Assembly: GCF_017355835.1 (NCBI RefSeq)
Contig: NZ_JAFEWF010000011.1
Coordinates: forward strand, 178,243 to 242,242
From: Desertivirga brevis
Lineage (GTDB): Bacteria; Bacteroidota; Bacteroidia; Sphingobacteriales; Sphingobacteriaceae
Direction: 5' to 3'
Length of the DNA stretch: 64,000 nt
Made by a program: the position numbers and the translations under genes. Shown in pieces: positions 35,792-44,931 of the stretch. Positions within the stretch are counted from its first letter, which is position 1, and each line of letters opens with the position of its first letter. The notes under the pieces were generated by a model, which saw only the letters and a list, made by a program, of their open reading frames with translations, made no database searches and was not told the origin of the DNA.

Positions 35792-38700
35792 ATGTTTAAC
35801 CCCATATCTACATACCGCTTTCAGTTTCATAAAGAATTTACTTTTGAAGCTTTTGAAAAGATCATTCCCTATTTACAAGATCTTGGTGTAGGCACAGTCT
35901 ACGCCTCTCCTGTATTTCAGTCAACTTCGGGCAGTACCCATGGTTACGACGGATTAAATCCTCACAAAATAAACCCCGAAATAGGGTCTGAAGAGCAGCT
36001 CCTAAGCATAAGCCAAAAGCTGAAGGACCAAAACATCAGCTGGCTCCAGGATATTGTGCCTAATCACATGGCTTTCGATCCCAATAACGAATGGCTGATG
36101 GATGTATTCGAAAAAGGCAAGCAATCTCAGTATGCGAATTTCTTTGATATAGGATGGGAAAGCCCGGTACATGGGGGAAAAATAATGGTTCCTTTTCTTG
36201 GAGCGACACTGGAAGAAGTTATAGAAAACGGAGAGTTGAAGGTTGATTATAAAAACGGAAGGTTTGGACTGGCCTATTATGACAGCTTTTATCCACTAAC
36301 TCCCCGTTCCTATCAGAGCCTATTAGGTTTAGTAAAAGCACCCAATCAGGCAATTCAGCAATTACTCGCCCAAATGCAGGGGATGCATCAGGTGGAGGAC
36401 GCTGAGGTATATTCGAGAGAGTGGAACGAGTTCCTCTTACAGCTGGATTCGCTGCAAAAGAACGAAGCTTCTCGGGCGGCGATAGCTGAAGCTATAAATT
36501 CCGTTAACCAGGACCGCGCCCGACTAAAGGAGATCACTTCGGAACAAGTTTATGAATTGTGCCACTGGCAGGAAACTGACACACAGATCAACTTCCGCCG
36601 TTTCTTCACGGTAAACGGCCTTATTTGCCTGAATATCCAGGACAAGGATGTATTTGAACACTTCCACCAATATATAAAGAAGCTCAGTGAGCAGGGGGTG
36701 TTTAACGGTCTTCGAATAGACCATATCGACGGCTTGTATAATCCTACGCAATACCTGGAAGATCTTAGAAAGCTGAGCGGTGAAGAAGCTTATATTGTTG
36801 TAGAAAAAATTCTGGAACCCGGTGAAGACATTCCAAAACGCTGGCCGATACAGGGGAATACAGGCTATGACTTCCTCGCCATCGTAAACAATCTCTTTAC
36901 AAATGTAAAAGCAGAAAAAGCATTTACTAAGTTTTATGAAAAACTGGTCGGCGATAAAACAGCAATCGAGCAGCAAATACATAATAAAAAAGCGTACATA
37001 CTGTATAACCACATGCAGGGGGAGCTTGACAATCTTCTTCAACTATTTTTGAAGCTGGACCTGGTGGAAGAAGCAGATTTAAAAACGATTGAGACGCAGG
37101 ACCTTAGAGAAGCAATTGGCGAAATTCTTATTCACTGCCCTGTTTATCGATATTATGGCAACAGCCTTCCTCTTGACCCGGAAGAAGCAGAAGAATTGAA
37201 AGCTATAATCAAGAAAATAAAGAAAAATAACAATAAACTAAAGGACGCATCAGACCTCATCGAGGAAGTTTTGCTTGAAAAGACCAACGACAACAATCCT
37301 GCATATAACCAAAAAGCCCTTCAGTTCTACCAGCGCCTGATGCAGTTCTCAGGCCCCTTAATGGCTAAAGGAGTGGAGGATACCTTGATGTATACCTATA
37401 ATCGATTTGTAGCGCATAATGAGGTGGGCGATTCTCCCGAGGCATTTGGTATCACTGTAGAAGAATTCCACGAACGCATGATAGATAGGCAGGAGAACTG
37501 GCCTCTATCCATTAATGCCACCTCTACTCATGATACTAAGCGTGGCGAAGACGTACGTGCCAGACTGAATGTCCTTACTGATATAGCTGACGAATGGCTG
37601 GAGACTGTAGAACTATGGCAGTACCTCAACACCCATCTGAAAGAGAACCATAATCCCGAGGTGAACGACGAGTACTTTATCTACCAAACCGTGGTGGGTT
37701 CGATGCCAATGCCTGGTCAGGATGAAGATAACTTGAAAAACCGCTTAAAGGATTACCTGGAAAAGGCATTACGTGAGGCGAAAGATAAATCAAACTGGAC
37801 CACACCGAACGAGGAATACGAAACAGCAACAAAGAACTTCGCGATCTCACTTTTAGATACCGATAAGCCATTTTTCAGGCATCTCCAGAATTTGCAAAAG
37901 AAGATCGTTGATTTCGGAATCCTTAATTCGCTGGCCCAGGTACTTCTAAAATTCACTTGTCCGGGTGTTCCGGATGTGTACCAGGGTTGTGAATTATGGG
38001 ATCTGAGCCTCGTAGATCCGGATAATAGAAGACCGGTTGACTATCAGAAACGCCAGCAATGGCTTTCCGACTTGAAGGCGCAGGATAGCAATTCAGAAGC
38101 AAACCTGAAACAGCTCTGGGGAGACCGCTATTCAGGTAAGATTAAATTATGGCTTACTCAGGCTTTATACAATGAACGGAAAGCCGCCAAAGAATTGTTC
38201 GAACAAGGAGAGTATGTGCCGCTGAAGGTGAAAGGCAAGTACCAGGATAATGTACTTGCGTACGCTCGCAAACATAAGCAAACCTGGTATATTGTTGCAA
38301 TTCCATTACATGCTGCAACTATAGCCAAAGAACAGGAGAGCGATCTGCTGGATATCAAATGGAAGGAAACGCGCATAATACTCCCTAAAAATGCACCGAA
38401 GGATTTGGAGAACGTCCTTTTAAAAACAAAAGGAAAAGCAGATGGAGAGCTATTTGTAAAAGACTTATTTGCTCAAATCCCTTTCGCGCTCTTAAAGCTT
38501 TCAAAGCCCGAAAACCCTCGTAGTGCAGGTATCCTGCTTCATATTACTTCCCTTCCATCACCTTTTGGAACAGGAGACTTCGGACCGGAAGCAAGACGCT
38601 TTGCGGATTCGCTTGCCGCTGCCAAGCAAAAGCTATGGCAGATACTACCGCTAAGTCCTACAGCAGCGGGACAAGGATATTCTCCATACAGTGCCATTTC

Positions 38701-40015
38701 CAGCATGGCGGGCCATACGCTATTGATCAGTCCCGAGCAACTAGTGGATGAAGGCTTGTTGGAACCCAAGGACTTGAAGGGAATAAAACTCCCCTCTAAG
38801 GAGAAAGCCAATTTCAAAGAAGCGGAGAAAATTAAGGATGAGCTATTTGAAAAGGCCTATCAGAATTTCAGAAAGGGCAGCTACGCCGAACTTGATGCAG
38901 CATTTGTTGAGTTCTGCAAAAGCGAGGCTTACTGGTTAGACAGCTATGCCCTTTACATTGCTTTGAAGCTGAAGAACGAAGGAAAACCCTGGTACGAATG
39001 GGATCGCAGGTATAAATTGCGGGATGAGGCAGCGCTTAATGAATTCCGCGAAAAAGAGGGATATATTATCACCAAGACCCAATGGCTGCAGTTCATATTT
39101 ATGAAGCAGTGGAAAGAACTAAAACAGTACTGCAATAGTCTTAACATACGCTTATTCGGCGATCTTCCTTTTTACGTGAGTTATGATTCTTCAGACGTTT
39201 GGGCTAACCCGGAAATCTTCGCATTAGATGAAGAAGGAAAACCACTTGGTGTAGCTGGTGTTCCTCCCGACTATTTCAATGAGGACGGCCAGCTATGGGG
39301 AATGCCGATCTTCCGCTGGGATGTTCTGAAACAACAGGGATATGAATGGTGGATCAACCGCATCCGTAAGAATATGGAGTTGTTTGATTACCTCCGTCTG
39401 GACCATTTCAGGGCATTTTCCACCTATTGGGATGTACCTTCCAGCGAAGAAACTGCTAAAAATGGAGAATGGAAACCCGGACCCGCGTCAGACTTTTTCC
39501 AGGTTCTGGAAAGCAAAATTGGAAAATTACCTTTCGTCGCAGAAGATCTGGGAGACATCGATCAGCCAGTATATGACCTGAGAGATGAGTTTCAGTTCCC
39601 GGGAATGAAAGTGCTGCAGTTTGCATTTGGAGATAACCTTCCTGAGTCAATTGACATTCCTCATAATTACGGACAAAATTTCCTGGCCTACACAGGGACC
39701 CACGATAATAACACTACTTTAGGTTGGTTTCACAAGGAGGTAGATAACAATATGAAGCAGCGGATAAAAGCTTATACAGGTATTGAGCCGAATGACAACA
39801 ATATCCACAAACTTCTTGGCCGCTTAGCCTATTCGTCAATAGCAAAAACAGTGATCCTTCCTCTGCAAGATGTTTTAGGTTTGGATGAAAACTACCGGAT
39901 GAATACACCGGCCGTAGCCGAGAACAACTGGTCATGGCGTTTATTGCCAGATCAACTGAAGAACAAGCATATCAAGCGACTGCAGAACTGGGTAGAAATA
40001 TTTAACCGGGAATAA
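35792..40015 (+). CDS. Fusion of malto-oligosyltrehalose synthase (TreY) and 4-alpha-glucanotransferase (MalQ)
   Basis: The 1407-aa protein joins two enzymes. Residues 1 to about 900 are TreY (GH13): STYRFQFHKEFTFEAFEKII, SGSTHGYDGLNP, IVPNHMAFDP, the nucleophile region GLRIDHIDGLYNP near 306 and IVVEKILEPGE. TreY turns the reducing end of a maltodextrin into a trehalose linkage. Residues from about 905 are MalQ (GH77): RSAGILLHITSLPSPFGTGD, RLDHFRAFSTYW (nucleophile), FVAEDLGDI (acid) and YTGTHDNNTTLGW. MalQ transfers glucan chains and can lengthen the short leftovers that TreY and TreZ cannot use. All catalytic motifs look intact and the frame is continuous. It is the third gene of the glycogen-to-trehalose operon. 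Confidence 0.94.
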   Translation: MFNPISTYRFQFHKEFTFEAFEKIIPYLQDLGVGTVYASPVFQSTSGSTHGYDGLNPHKINPEIGSEEQLLSISQKLKDQNISWLQDIVPNHMAFDPNNEWLMDVFEKGKQSQYANFFDIGWESPVHGGKIMVPFLGATLEEVIENGELKVDYKNGRFGLAYYDSFYPLTPRSYQSLLGLVKAPNQAIQQLLAQMQGMHQVEDAEVYSREWNEFLLQLDSLQKNEASRAAIAEAINSVNQDRARLKEITSEQVYELCHWQETDTQINFRRFFTVNGLICLNIQDKDVFEHFHQYIKKLSEQGVFNGLRIDHIDGLYNPTQYLEDLRKLSGEEAYIVVEKILEPGEDIPKRWPIQGNTGYDFLAIVNNLFTNVKAEKAFTKFYEKLVGDKTAIEQQIHNKKAYILYNHMQGELDNLLQLFLKLDLVEEADLKTIETQDLREAIGEILIHCPVYRYYGNSLPLDPEEAEELKAIIKKIKKNNNKLKDASDLIEEVLLEKTNDNNPAYNQKALQFYQRLMQFSGPLMAKGVEDTLMYTYNRFVAHNEVGDSPEAFGITVEEFHERMIDRQENWPLSINATSTHDTKRGEDVRARLNVLTDIADEWLETVELWQYLNTHLKENHNPEVNDEYFIYQTVVGSMPMPGQDEDNLKNRLKDYLEKALREAKDKSNWTTPNEEYETATKNFAISLLDTDKPFFRHLQNLQKKIVDFGILNSLAQVLLKFTCPGVPDVYQGCELWDLSLVDPDNRRPVDYQKRQQWLSDLKAQDSNSEANLKQLWGDRYSGKIKLWLTQALYNERKAAKELFEQGEYVPLKVKGKYQDNVLAYARKHKQTWYIVAIPLHAATIAKEQESDLLDIKWKETRIILPKNAPKDLENVLLKTKGKADGELFVKDLFAQIPFALLKLSKPENPRSAGILLHITSLPSPFGTGDFGPEARRFADSLAAAKQKLWQILPLSPTAAGQGYSPYSAISSMAGHTLLISPEQLVDEGLLEPKDLKGIKLPSKEKANFKEAEKIKDELFEKAYQNFRKGSYAELDAAFVEFCKSEAYWLDSYALYIALKLKNEGKPWYEWDRRYKLRDEAALNEFREKEGYIITKTQWLQFIFMKQWKELKQYCNSLNIRLFGDLPFYVSYDSSDVWANPEIFALDEEGKPLGVAGVPPDYFNEDGQLWGMPIFRWDVLKQQGYEWWINRIRKNMELFDYLRLDHFRAFSTYWDVPSSEETAKNGEWKPGPASDFFQVLESKIGKLPFVAEDLGDIDQPVYDLRDEFQFPGMKVLQFAFGDNLPESIDIPHNYGQNFLAYTGTHDNNTTLGWFHKEVDNNMKQRIKAYTGIEPNDNNIHKLLGRLAYSSIAKTVILPLQDVLGLDENYRMNTPAVAENNWSWRLLPDQLKNKHIKRLQNWVEIFNRE

Positions 40016-40029
40016 AGACAGTTATAATA

Positions 40030-40064
40030 GAAAGGCAGGGCCCCGCATCATAGCCTTGCCTTTC
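40030..40064. terminator. Hairpin between convergent treY-malQ and universal stress protein genes
   Basis: GAAAGGCAGGGC (40030-40041) and GCCTTGCCTTTC (40053-40064) pair with one G-T position around an 11-nt loop. It sits 14 nt after one stop codon and 5 nt from the other, so it probably serves both strands. Confidence 0.65.
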
Positions 40065-40068
40065 ATTC

Positions 40069-40914
40069 TTATCCTGGTAACACCAGGAGAGGCAATTTGG
40101 AATGCCGAATAAGGACTTTTGTAGTACTGCTATGAAAGATCCTTTCAAGCAGGTTGTATTTTCTGTGAACTACAGCGAGGATATCCACATGCTCGCTAAC
40201 TGAGAACTCCTCTAATTTTTTTTCGATCTCGTCTCCTGATATTCCCTTGAAGGAAGCGGTACTATTGTTTAGTCTGTTAACAAGGTCGATTATTTGTTGG
40301 TGCTCTTCCTCAGAAGTTACACCCTTAGGGGATACATGCGTAACCACTACTTCACTCTTAAACAAGCGCGCAAATTCTGCAAGGAAGTCAACCTGTTTCA
40401 TATCTTCCAGTTGCAGGTCGGTAGCAAGCGCAACTTTTTTAATATCTGCTATGTCAGTTTTTTCAGGAATAAGAAGGACGGGGCAACTGGCATTATCAAT
40501 AGCACCGTATGCATTACTTCCAAAAAGGAAATTACTGATACCATTGTCTCCTTTGGTTCCCATTACAACTAACCACACCTGATTTTTTTGAACTACCGAG
40601 GCAATGGTATCCGCTACAGTGCCAAAATCACAAAAATAATTCACCTCGGGTTTGTAAAGATTTTTATCTCCACTAGCAATCTTCTTCTTTAACCGATTGG
40701 CCGTTTTCTCCAGCAATGCCTTGCTTTCATCCTCAATGATACTGTAAGTTTCACTCTGCCAAAAGATCGCTTCAGCTGCAGGGATAACTTCAGGAACAAG
40801 GCAGGCGTTATAAACTAAAATATCAGCACCTGCACGCTCTGCTACTTCAACAGCCAGTTCGGCCGCATGGTCTGCCTTTTTGCTAAAATCGGTTAAAAGA
40901 AGAATCGTTTTCAT
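40069..40914 (-). CDS. Tandem universal stress protein (UspA family)
   Basis: The 281-aa protein contains two UspA domains, at about 1-147 (MKTILLLTDFSKKADHAAELA, VMGTKGDNGISNFLFGSNAY, ending PVLLIPE) and 150-281 (KVALATDLQLED, DILAVVHRKYNLLERIFHSS, ending PLLVLPG). The first domain keeps a GTKG-type nucleotide-binding pattern; the second does not. Usp proteins respond to stress and may bind ATP or AMP. I use the ATG at 40914; the upstream extension to 40983 has no similarity. Convergent with the trehalose operon, which fits a stress theme but proves no link. Confidence 0.9.
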   Translation of the reverse strand: MKTILLLTDFSKKADHAAELAVEVAERAGADILVYNACLVPEVIPAAEAIFWQSETYSIIEDESKALLEKTANRLKKKIASGDKNLYKPEVNYFCDFGTVADTIASVVQKNQVWLVVMGTKGDNGISNFLFGSNAYGAIDNASCPVLLIPEKTDIADIKKVALATDLQLEDMKQVDFLAEFARLFKSEVVVTHVSPKGVTSEEEHQQIIDLVNRLNNSTASFKGISGDEIEKKLEEFSVSEHVDILAVVHRKYNLLERIFHSSTTKVLIRHSKLPLLVLPG

Positions 40915-41097
40915 AACAAGAGAATTGAAGGTTAAACTATAAATTTCGGTTTTATATATTTTTAAACGAATGACCAAAGTCATTCTACGTAATATATATC
41001 TTGCTATTATTCAGGCTTATTGGCATATACAAGGTACAAAAAATAGCGATACGAAGCAAGTAAAAAAGAAGCCAATTGAAATGCTGGTAGCGTACTA

Positions 41098-41131
41098 ATA
41101 AAAAAGGCCTTTGCATTGCTGCAAAAGCCTT
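41098..41131 (-). terminator. Terminator after the GNAT gene
   Basis: AAGGCCTTTGCA (41104-41115) and TGCAAAAGCCTT (41120-41131) pair with one mismatch. On the minus strand the stem is followed by a T run (41105-41098), 20 nt after the stop codon. It shares the 9-mer TGCATTGCT with the hairpin at 41769. Confidence 0.75.
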
Positions 41132-41151
41132 CATATTGATTTTATTTTTGT

Positions 41152-41697
41152 TTATAAAGCTATCTTCTCGGCTTTATCTTCATGCTGTAGTTCCAGAAAA
41201 TAATAATATCGATATGGATCGCCGGTTTCAACAGATCCGTTTAAAACAAGGTTCCTCGAAGCGCCAACTTTGCGAATCACCCTTTCACTCAGAAAGTTGG
41301 ATTTGTCGATAATGAATTTGAAATACTGTACTTTGTAAAGGCCTCCCTGTGATTTTAATAGCTCTATCGCCTGCCTGGCAATTCCCCTGTTCCTAAATCC
41401 CGGCCTTACCCAGTAAAAAACATTCGCAATACCTTCGATCTCGTCGAACTCGTCGATCCCAATTTCCCCTATGAAAACCTCCTTGTCGGCTGAGAATATT
41501 CCATAATGCTTTAGTGGACTTTCATCAAGGTTCTTTCCCACCGCCTTCTCCAACCAATTCAAATTGTTCGTGATATCTTTAATATTATCACTAATGTATT
41601 TAGAGAAGGGATCATGTCTAAGTTCGCGCAGTGCCTTTTCCCTTAATCTGGCATGAGCAGGCTGAAGCGGAATTAACTCTACCCTATCTAATATCAT
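41152..41697 (-). CDS. GNAT family acetyltransferase (RimJ/RimL-like)
   Basis: The 181-aa protein has the layout of the RimJ/RimL N-acetyltransferase subgroup: an N-terminal strand with VELIPLQPAHA, a central EVFIGEIGIDEFD strand pair, FYWVRPGFRNRGIARQAIELL as the acetyl-CoA-binding motif A (RNRGIA in place of the usual Q/RxxGxG/A), and SNFLSERVIRKVGASRN near the C-terminus. It probably acetylates a protein N-terminus or a small amine; the substrate cannot be inferred. It stands alone, flanked by two terminators. Confidence 0.87.
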   Translation of the reverse strand: MILDRVELIPLQPAHARLREKALRELRHDPFSKYISDNIKDITNNLNWLEKAVGKNLDESPLKHYGIFSADKEVFIGEIGIDEFDEIEGIANVFYWVRPGFRNRGIARQAIELLKSQGGLYKVQYFKFIIDKSNFLSERVIRKVGASRNLVLNGSVETGDPYRYYYFLELQHEDKAEKIAL

Positions 41698-41768
41698 CCT
41701 TGCATATTCCTTTCATTGCGGAAAGATAAAAGAAAAAGATTTAATTTCTAACTCCCCTGTTAATTCAA

Positions 41769-41798
41769 AGGGCTCCTGCATTGCTACAGGAACCCTTC
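41769..41798 (-). terminator. Hairpin after the SprF/PorP-family gene
   Basis: AAGGGCTCCTG (41769-41779) and CAGGAACCCTT (41788-41798) pair with one mismatch, 30 nt after the stop of the SprF-like gene on the minus strand, followed only by TTTGAATTAA. It shares TGCATTGCT with the hairpin at 41098. Confidence 0.55.
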
Positions 41799-41828
41799 TA
41801 CTTTAGCTGGAGAAATTTATTTTGATAC

Positions 41829-42704
41829 TTAATCGATCACTTTTCCAAAGCTATATTGCAGGAACAGTTGATGACTACTTTTACTAAGGCCTGCATTCTG
41901 GGCTGAACTGCCACTATCAAAACCGTAGCCCAAATTCAACTTCTTAAAGTTAAACCCTGCTCTTAAACGTACACTTTCCTGTGAAGTATAAGAGGCTTCC
42001 AATACGATCTGCTTTTCCAATTCGCTATACAAACCCATCTCGTACCAATTACCCAAAGTTTTAATTTCTTCGTAGTAGAAGTTAGGCCGGATGTCCACTC
42101 CATCAAATTCAAAGGTGTATCCAATATAAGCATTATAATTTCTACTGATCACTGTGTTCCCTTCCATCGGTAAGAACTCTGGTGAAGACACAGCCAGTTG
42201 TAATCCTTTCCATTGATATAAGGCTCCGGCAGATACCATTAAATTTCCTTCCTGATACGCGTCTCCGTACAGCACCGGGTCGGAGGTATTAGCGTTCATC
42301 ACCTCGCCCCGGTTAATACTTTGCTTAAAATAAGCTACCCGTGATCCCAATGATAAACTTTGATTAGCACTAAGCTTAACACGATAGGCATATCCAGCTC
42401 CAAAACTTGTTCCTGAAAAAATCCCTGATTTCTGACTTTGGAGAGAGATACCCGCACCATGGTTTTTTCCAAAATTAGAATGCATCTGGAACTGCGCACC
42501 CACCTCAGTATTTACTCCGTCAATTGTGTTGCGGTTATACTGAACCGTGCTTTTTAATCCTCCCTCAGAGGTTAATGCACCTGGATTAATATAGACGAGG
42601 TCCCAATTTTTGAAGAGGTAATCCTGCACGGTTTGGGCAACCAACTTGTGCCCTGTACTAACCAACAGGAATAATATTATAAAAAATGAAGTATTCTTTT
42701 TCAT
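41829..42704 (-). CDS. SprF/PorP family T9SS outer-membrane protein, partner of the 707-aa type B protein
   Basis: The 291-aa protein has a signal peptide (residues 1-23, ending KLVAQ), then the family N-terminus (VQDYLFKNWDLVYINPGALTSEGG, a variant of the INPA motif) and a series of amphipathic beta strands ending in a typical barrel C-terminus (HQLFLQYSFGKVID). In Flavobacterium johnsoniae SprF-type proteins are encoded just downstream of cargo with type B sorting domains and are needed for secretion of that cargo. Here the gene follows such a cargo gene by 19 nt. I use the ATG at 42704 because it starts the signal peptide; the frame extends to 42782 inside the upstream gene. Confidence 0.88.
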   Translation of the reverse strand: MKKNTSFFIILFLLVSTGHKLVAQTVQDYLFKNWDLVYINPGALTSEGGLKSTVQYNRNTIDGVNTEVGAQFQMHSNFGKNHGAGISLQSQKSGIFSGTSFGAGYAYRVKLSANQSLSLGSRVAYFKQSINRGEVMNANTSDPVLYGDAYQEGNLMVSAGALYQWKGLQLAVSSPEFLPMEGNTVISRNYNAYIGYTFEFDGVDIRPNFYYEEIKTLGNWYEMGLYSELEKQIVLEASYTSQESVRLRAGFNFKKLNLGYGFDSGSSAQNAGLSKSSHQLFLQYSFGKVID

Positions 42705-42723
42705 CTTAATCTGTCTTGATAGG

Positions 42724-44847
42724 TTAACGAAGTATGGATAGAGTACCTTTGAAGGTTTTTGTCTTGTCCTCAGACTGCACAATGTAAATATAAGTGCCTA
42801 CGGGAAGCTCTTTACCTTGGAAGCGACCGTCCCAAAATGGTGATTTATACCCCTTCTGAAAGAAAACCTCTTTACCCTGTGAACTGATCACCTTGAAGGT
42901 ATAGGTTTCATATAGGTGGCCATCTTTAATCTCCCAGGTATCATTTATTCCATCTCCGTTGGGCGTGATAACATTCGCCGGCTGAAAATTAACTGTAGCG
43001 TCCTGAATGATCGTGATCTCTTGCTCTTCCTCCGAGGCATTCACACCATCATATACGCTTATCCTAAGTTTATAAGTTGGGTATGATGAGTAAGACAAAG
43101 TTTTTTTCAAGGTCAAAGTACCATCACTTGCTAATTGGAATGGAGAATCAGTCTGCAGCAAAGTATAGGTGATCGGAGATCCATCCTTATCAGGATCAGT
43201 AGCCTCTAATTGGGTGATCACTGTTCCCGGAGCAGTTTTCTCATTCAACTCGATCTGCTTCTTAACCAACACCGGTTTTTCGTCATTCTCATTCTGCAGC
43301 TGCACATTGAAGGTATAAAAAGCTTCGTTAGCACCATCAGCAATTCCTATTCTCAGACTGTGACTTTTAGCTTTCTCGTAATCCAAAGCCGACTTCACCA
43401 GGATCAAACCTTGCGGGGTAACTTCGAACAATGGATTGGTGTTCACTATACGATAGGTGAAAGTTGTAACACCGTCAGCATCGGCCGGTAAAAGCTGGTG
43501 AACTAAACTACCTAAAGCAGCCTTCTCACTCATCTGTATAGTTTCTTCCTTCACAACCGGTGCATTATCATTCAGATTTTGAATATTGAAGGTTATTAAA
43601 GCACGGCTCTCATTTTTCCCATCGTTAACCATCACCTCCAGAGTGAAGCTCTTTTTATCCGTTTCGTAATCGATAGATTTTGCAATCTTTATCTCTCCTT
43701 TCTGCTCGTGGATACTGAATTTCCCATCCTGGTTGCCGTCACTGATCCTGTAAGTAAAAAGGGAAGAACCATCCGCATCAGATAGCTCCATGCGGTAAAC
43801 CAAAGTCTCAGACTCTTGATTTTCAGGAATTGTAATCACCTTTGTCAATACTACCGGAGCTGTGTCATTTTCGTTCAAAGCAGTAACCGTTAATACTTTC
43901 TCAACAGTGCCACCTTTTCCGTCATCAGCTTTAACCCTTAATGAATAAAACTCCTTTACTTCATAATCCAGCTTTTTAGCAAGGCTTAACTTATTATCAG
44001 TTATCTGAAAATAAGCGTTATCGGTTGATCCTGTACCAGCCACTAAACTGTAAACAAAATTAAGGTCGCCGTCAGGATCCACTCCTTGTAAATTACCTAC
44101 AAGGGTACCTATTGCTGAGTTCTCGCTAAGCTGAAGATTACTTAAGGTAATATTAACCGGAGTAGCGTTACCGTACTTTACTGTCACTTTAAACTCTGCC
44201 GACTTAGTTTCATCCGGTGCTATAATTTTATAGGTAACAGGTGCCGTAAAGGTATTTGCACTTACCTTACTAGTTTGCACCAAACCACCAACCGACACTT
44301 TTGCAACAGCCGGAGTGGTGTACTCGGCTATAAGGTTACTAAGTGACGACCCGAAAGGGACAACCACATTAATATCGTTACCTACAATTTCTGATTTCTC
44401 CTGTCCTGGTAATTTGTAAGTTAAAAACTTCGCCTCTGAACTTAGGCGTGGGTATGAAACTACAAGCGGAGCACTGGTGGAACCGGTCAGCTTTTGAATT
44501 TCGAACTGCTCTGTCTGTTCTACATTAACGGTGCGGTTAAGTTTTGCATCGTAGATCTTGAATTTGATCAAGCCTTCCCCCGTATGGTTGTAGATGTTCA
44601 TGTACACCACATACCGGTTAATGGAGGAGATATACGTAAGTTTCCCTACTCCGCGGCATTCATCATTAATAAAAGCCCCTAAGGTAGTACTTGAATTGTC
44701 GGCCTCTACACCGTCGATATTCAAGGCAGCCACAAGTGCCATCTGATAAGCGTACTCCTGTGAGTTAACAGACCATGAAGGAGCCTGTGCCCGGGAGGAC
44801 TGCGAAATCAGCATGATGACAAATGAGATAAGTAAAAATTTCTTCAT
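42724..44847 (-). CDS. Cadherin-like T9SS surface protein with type B (gliding-motility-associated) sorting domain
   Basis: The 707-aa protein has a signal peptide (1-21), then at about 24-135 a module (PSWSVNSQEYAYQMALVAA, GAFINDECRGVGKLTYISS) related to one near the C-terminus of the adjacent 3119-aa protein. About four cadherin-like repeats follow (for example GVDPDGDLNFVYSLV, DDGKGGTVEKVLTV, LPADADGVTTFTYR). From about 620 comes the CHU_C / type B domain (NVITPNGDGINDTWEIKDG, ending FKGTLSILR). It should be exported by T9SS and attached at the surface, with its own SprF-like helper encoded 19 nt downstream. I use the ATG at 44847 at the start of the signal peptide; the frame runs 23 codons further up. 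Confidence 0.9.
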   Translation of the reverse strand: MKKFLLISFVIMLISQSSRAQAPSWSVNSQEYAYQMALVAALNIDGVEADNSSTTLGAFINDECRGVGKLTYISSINRYVVYMNIYNHTGEGLIKFKIYDAKLNRTVNVEQTEQFEIQKLTGSTSAPLVVSYPRLSSEAKFLTYKLPGQEKSEIVGNDINVVVPFGSSLSNLIAEYTTPAVAKVSVGGLVQTSKVSANTFTAPVTYKIIAPDETKSAEFKVTVKYGNATPVNITLSNLQLSENSAIGTLVGNLQGVDPDGDLNFVYSLVAGTGSTDNAYFQITDNKLSLAKKLDYEVKEFYSLRVKADDGKGGTVEKVLTVTALNENDTAPVVLTKVITIPENQESETLVYRMELSDADGSSLFTYRISDGNQDGKFSIHEQKGEIKIAKSIDYETDKKSFTLEVMVNDGKNESRALITFNIQNLNDNAPVVKEETIQMSEKAALGSLVHQLLPADADGVTTFTYRIVNTNPLFEVTPQGLILVKSALDYEKAKSHSLRIGIADGANEAFYTFNVQLQNENDEKPVLVKKQIELNEKTAPGTVITQLEATDPDKDGSPITYTLLQTDSPFQLASDGTLTLKKTLSYSSYPTYKLRISVYDGVNASEEEQEITIIQDATVNFQPANVITPNGDGINDTWEIKDGHLYETYTFKVISSQGKEVFFQKGYKSPFWDGRFQGKELPVGTYIYIVQSEDKTKTFKGTLSILR

Positions 44848-44890
44848 CAGAATATTATGAATTTCTTTATAGACTTTCCTAATCAGTATT

Positions 44891-44921
44891 AAAAACCTGC
44901 ACACGCCGGAGCGCATGCAGG
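44891..44921 (-). terminator. Terminator after the 3119-aa gene
   Basis: CCTGCA (44896-44901) and TGCAGG (44916-44921) with an inner CGC/GCG pair form a stem; on the minus strand it is followed by TTTTT. It is 10 nt after the giant gene stop and 44 nt before the 707-aa gene start, so the two may be only partly cotranscribed. Confidence 0.65.
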
Positions 44922-44931
44922 ACTGAAAAGA

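Noticed and set aside
36524..37042. 172-codon antisense frame in treY-malQ
   Set aside because: Lies fully within the TreY catalytic region; no independent support.
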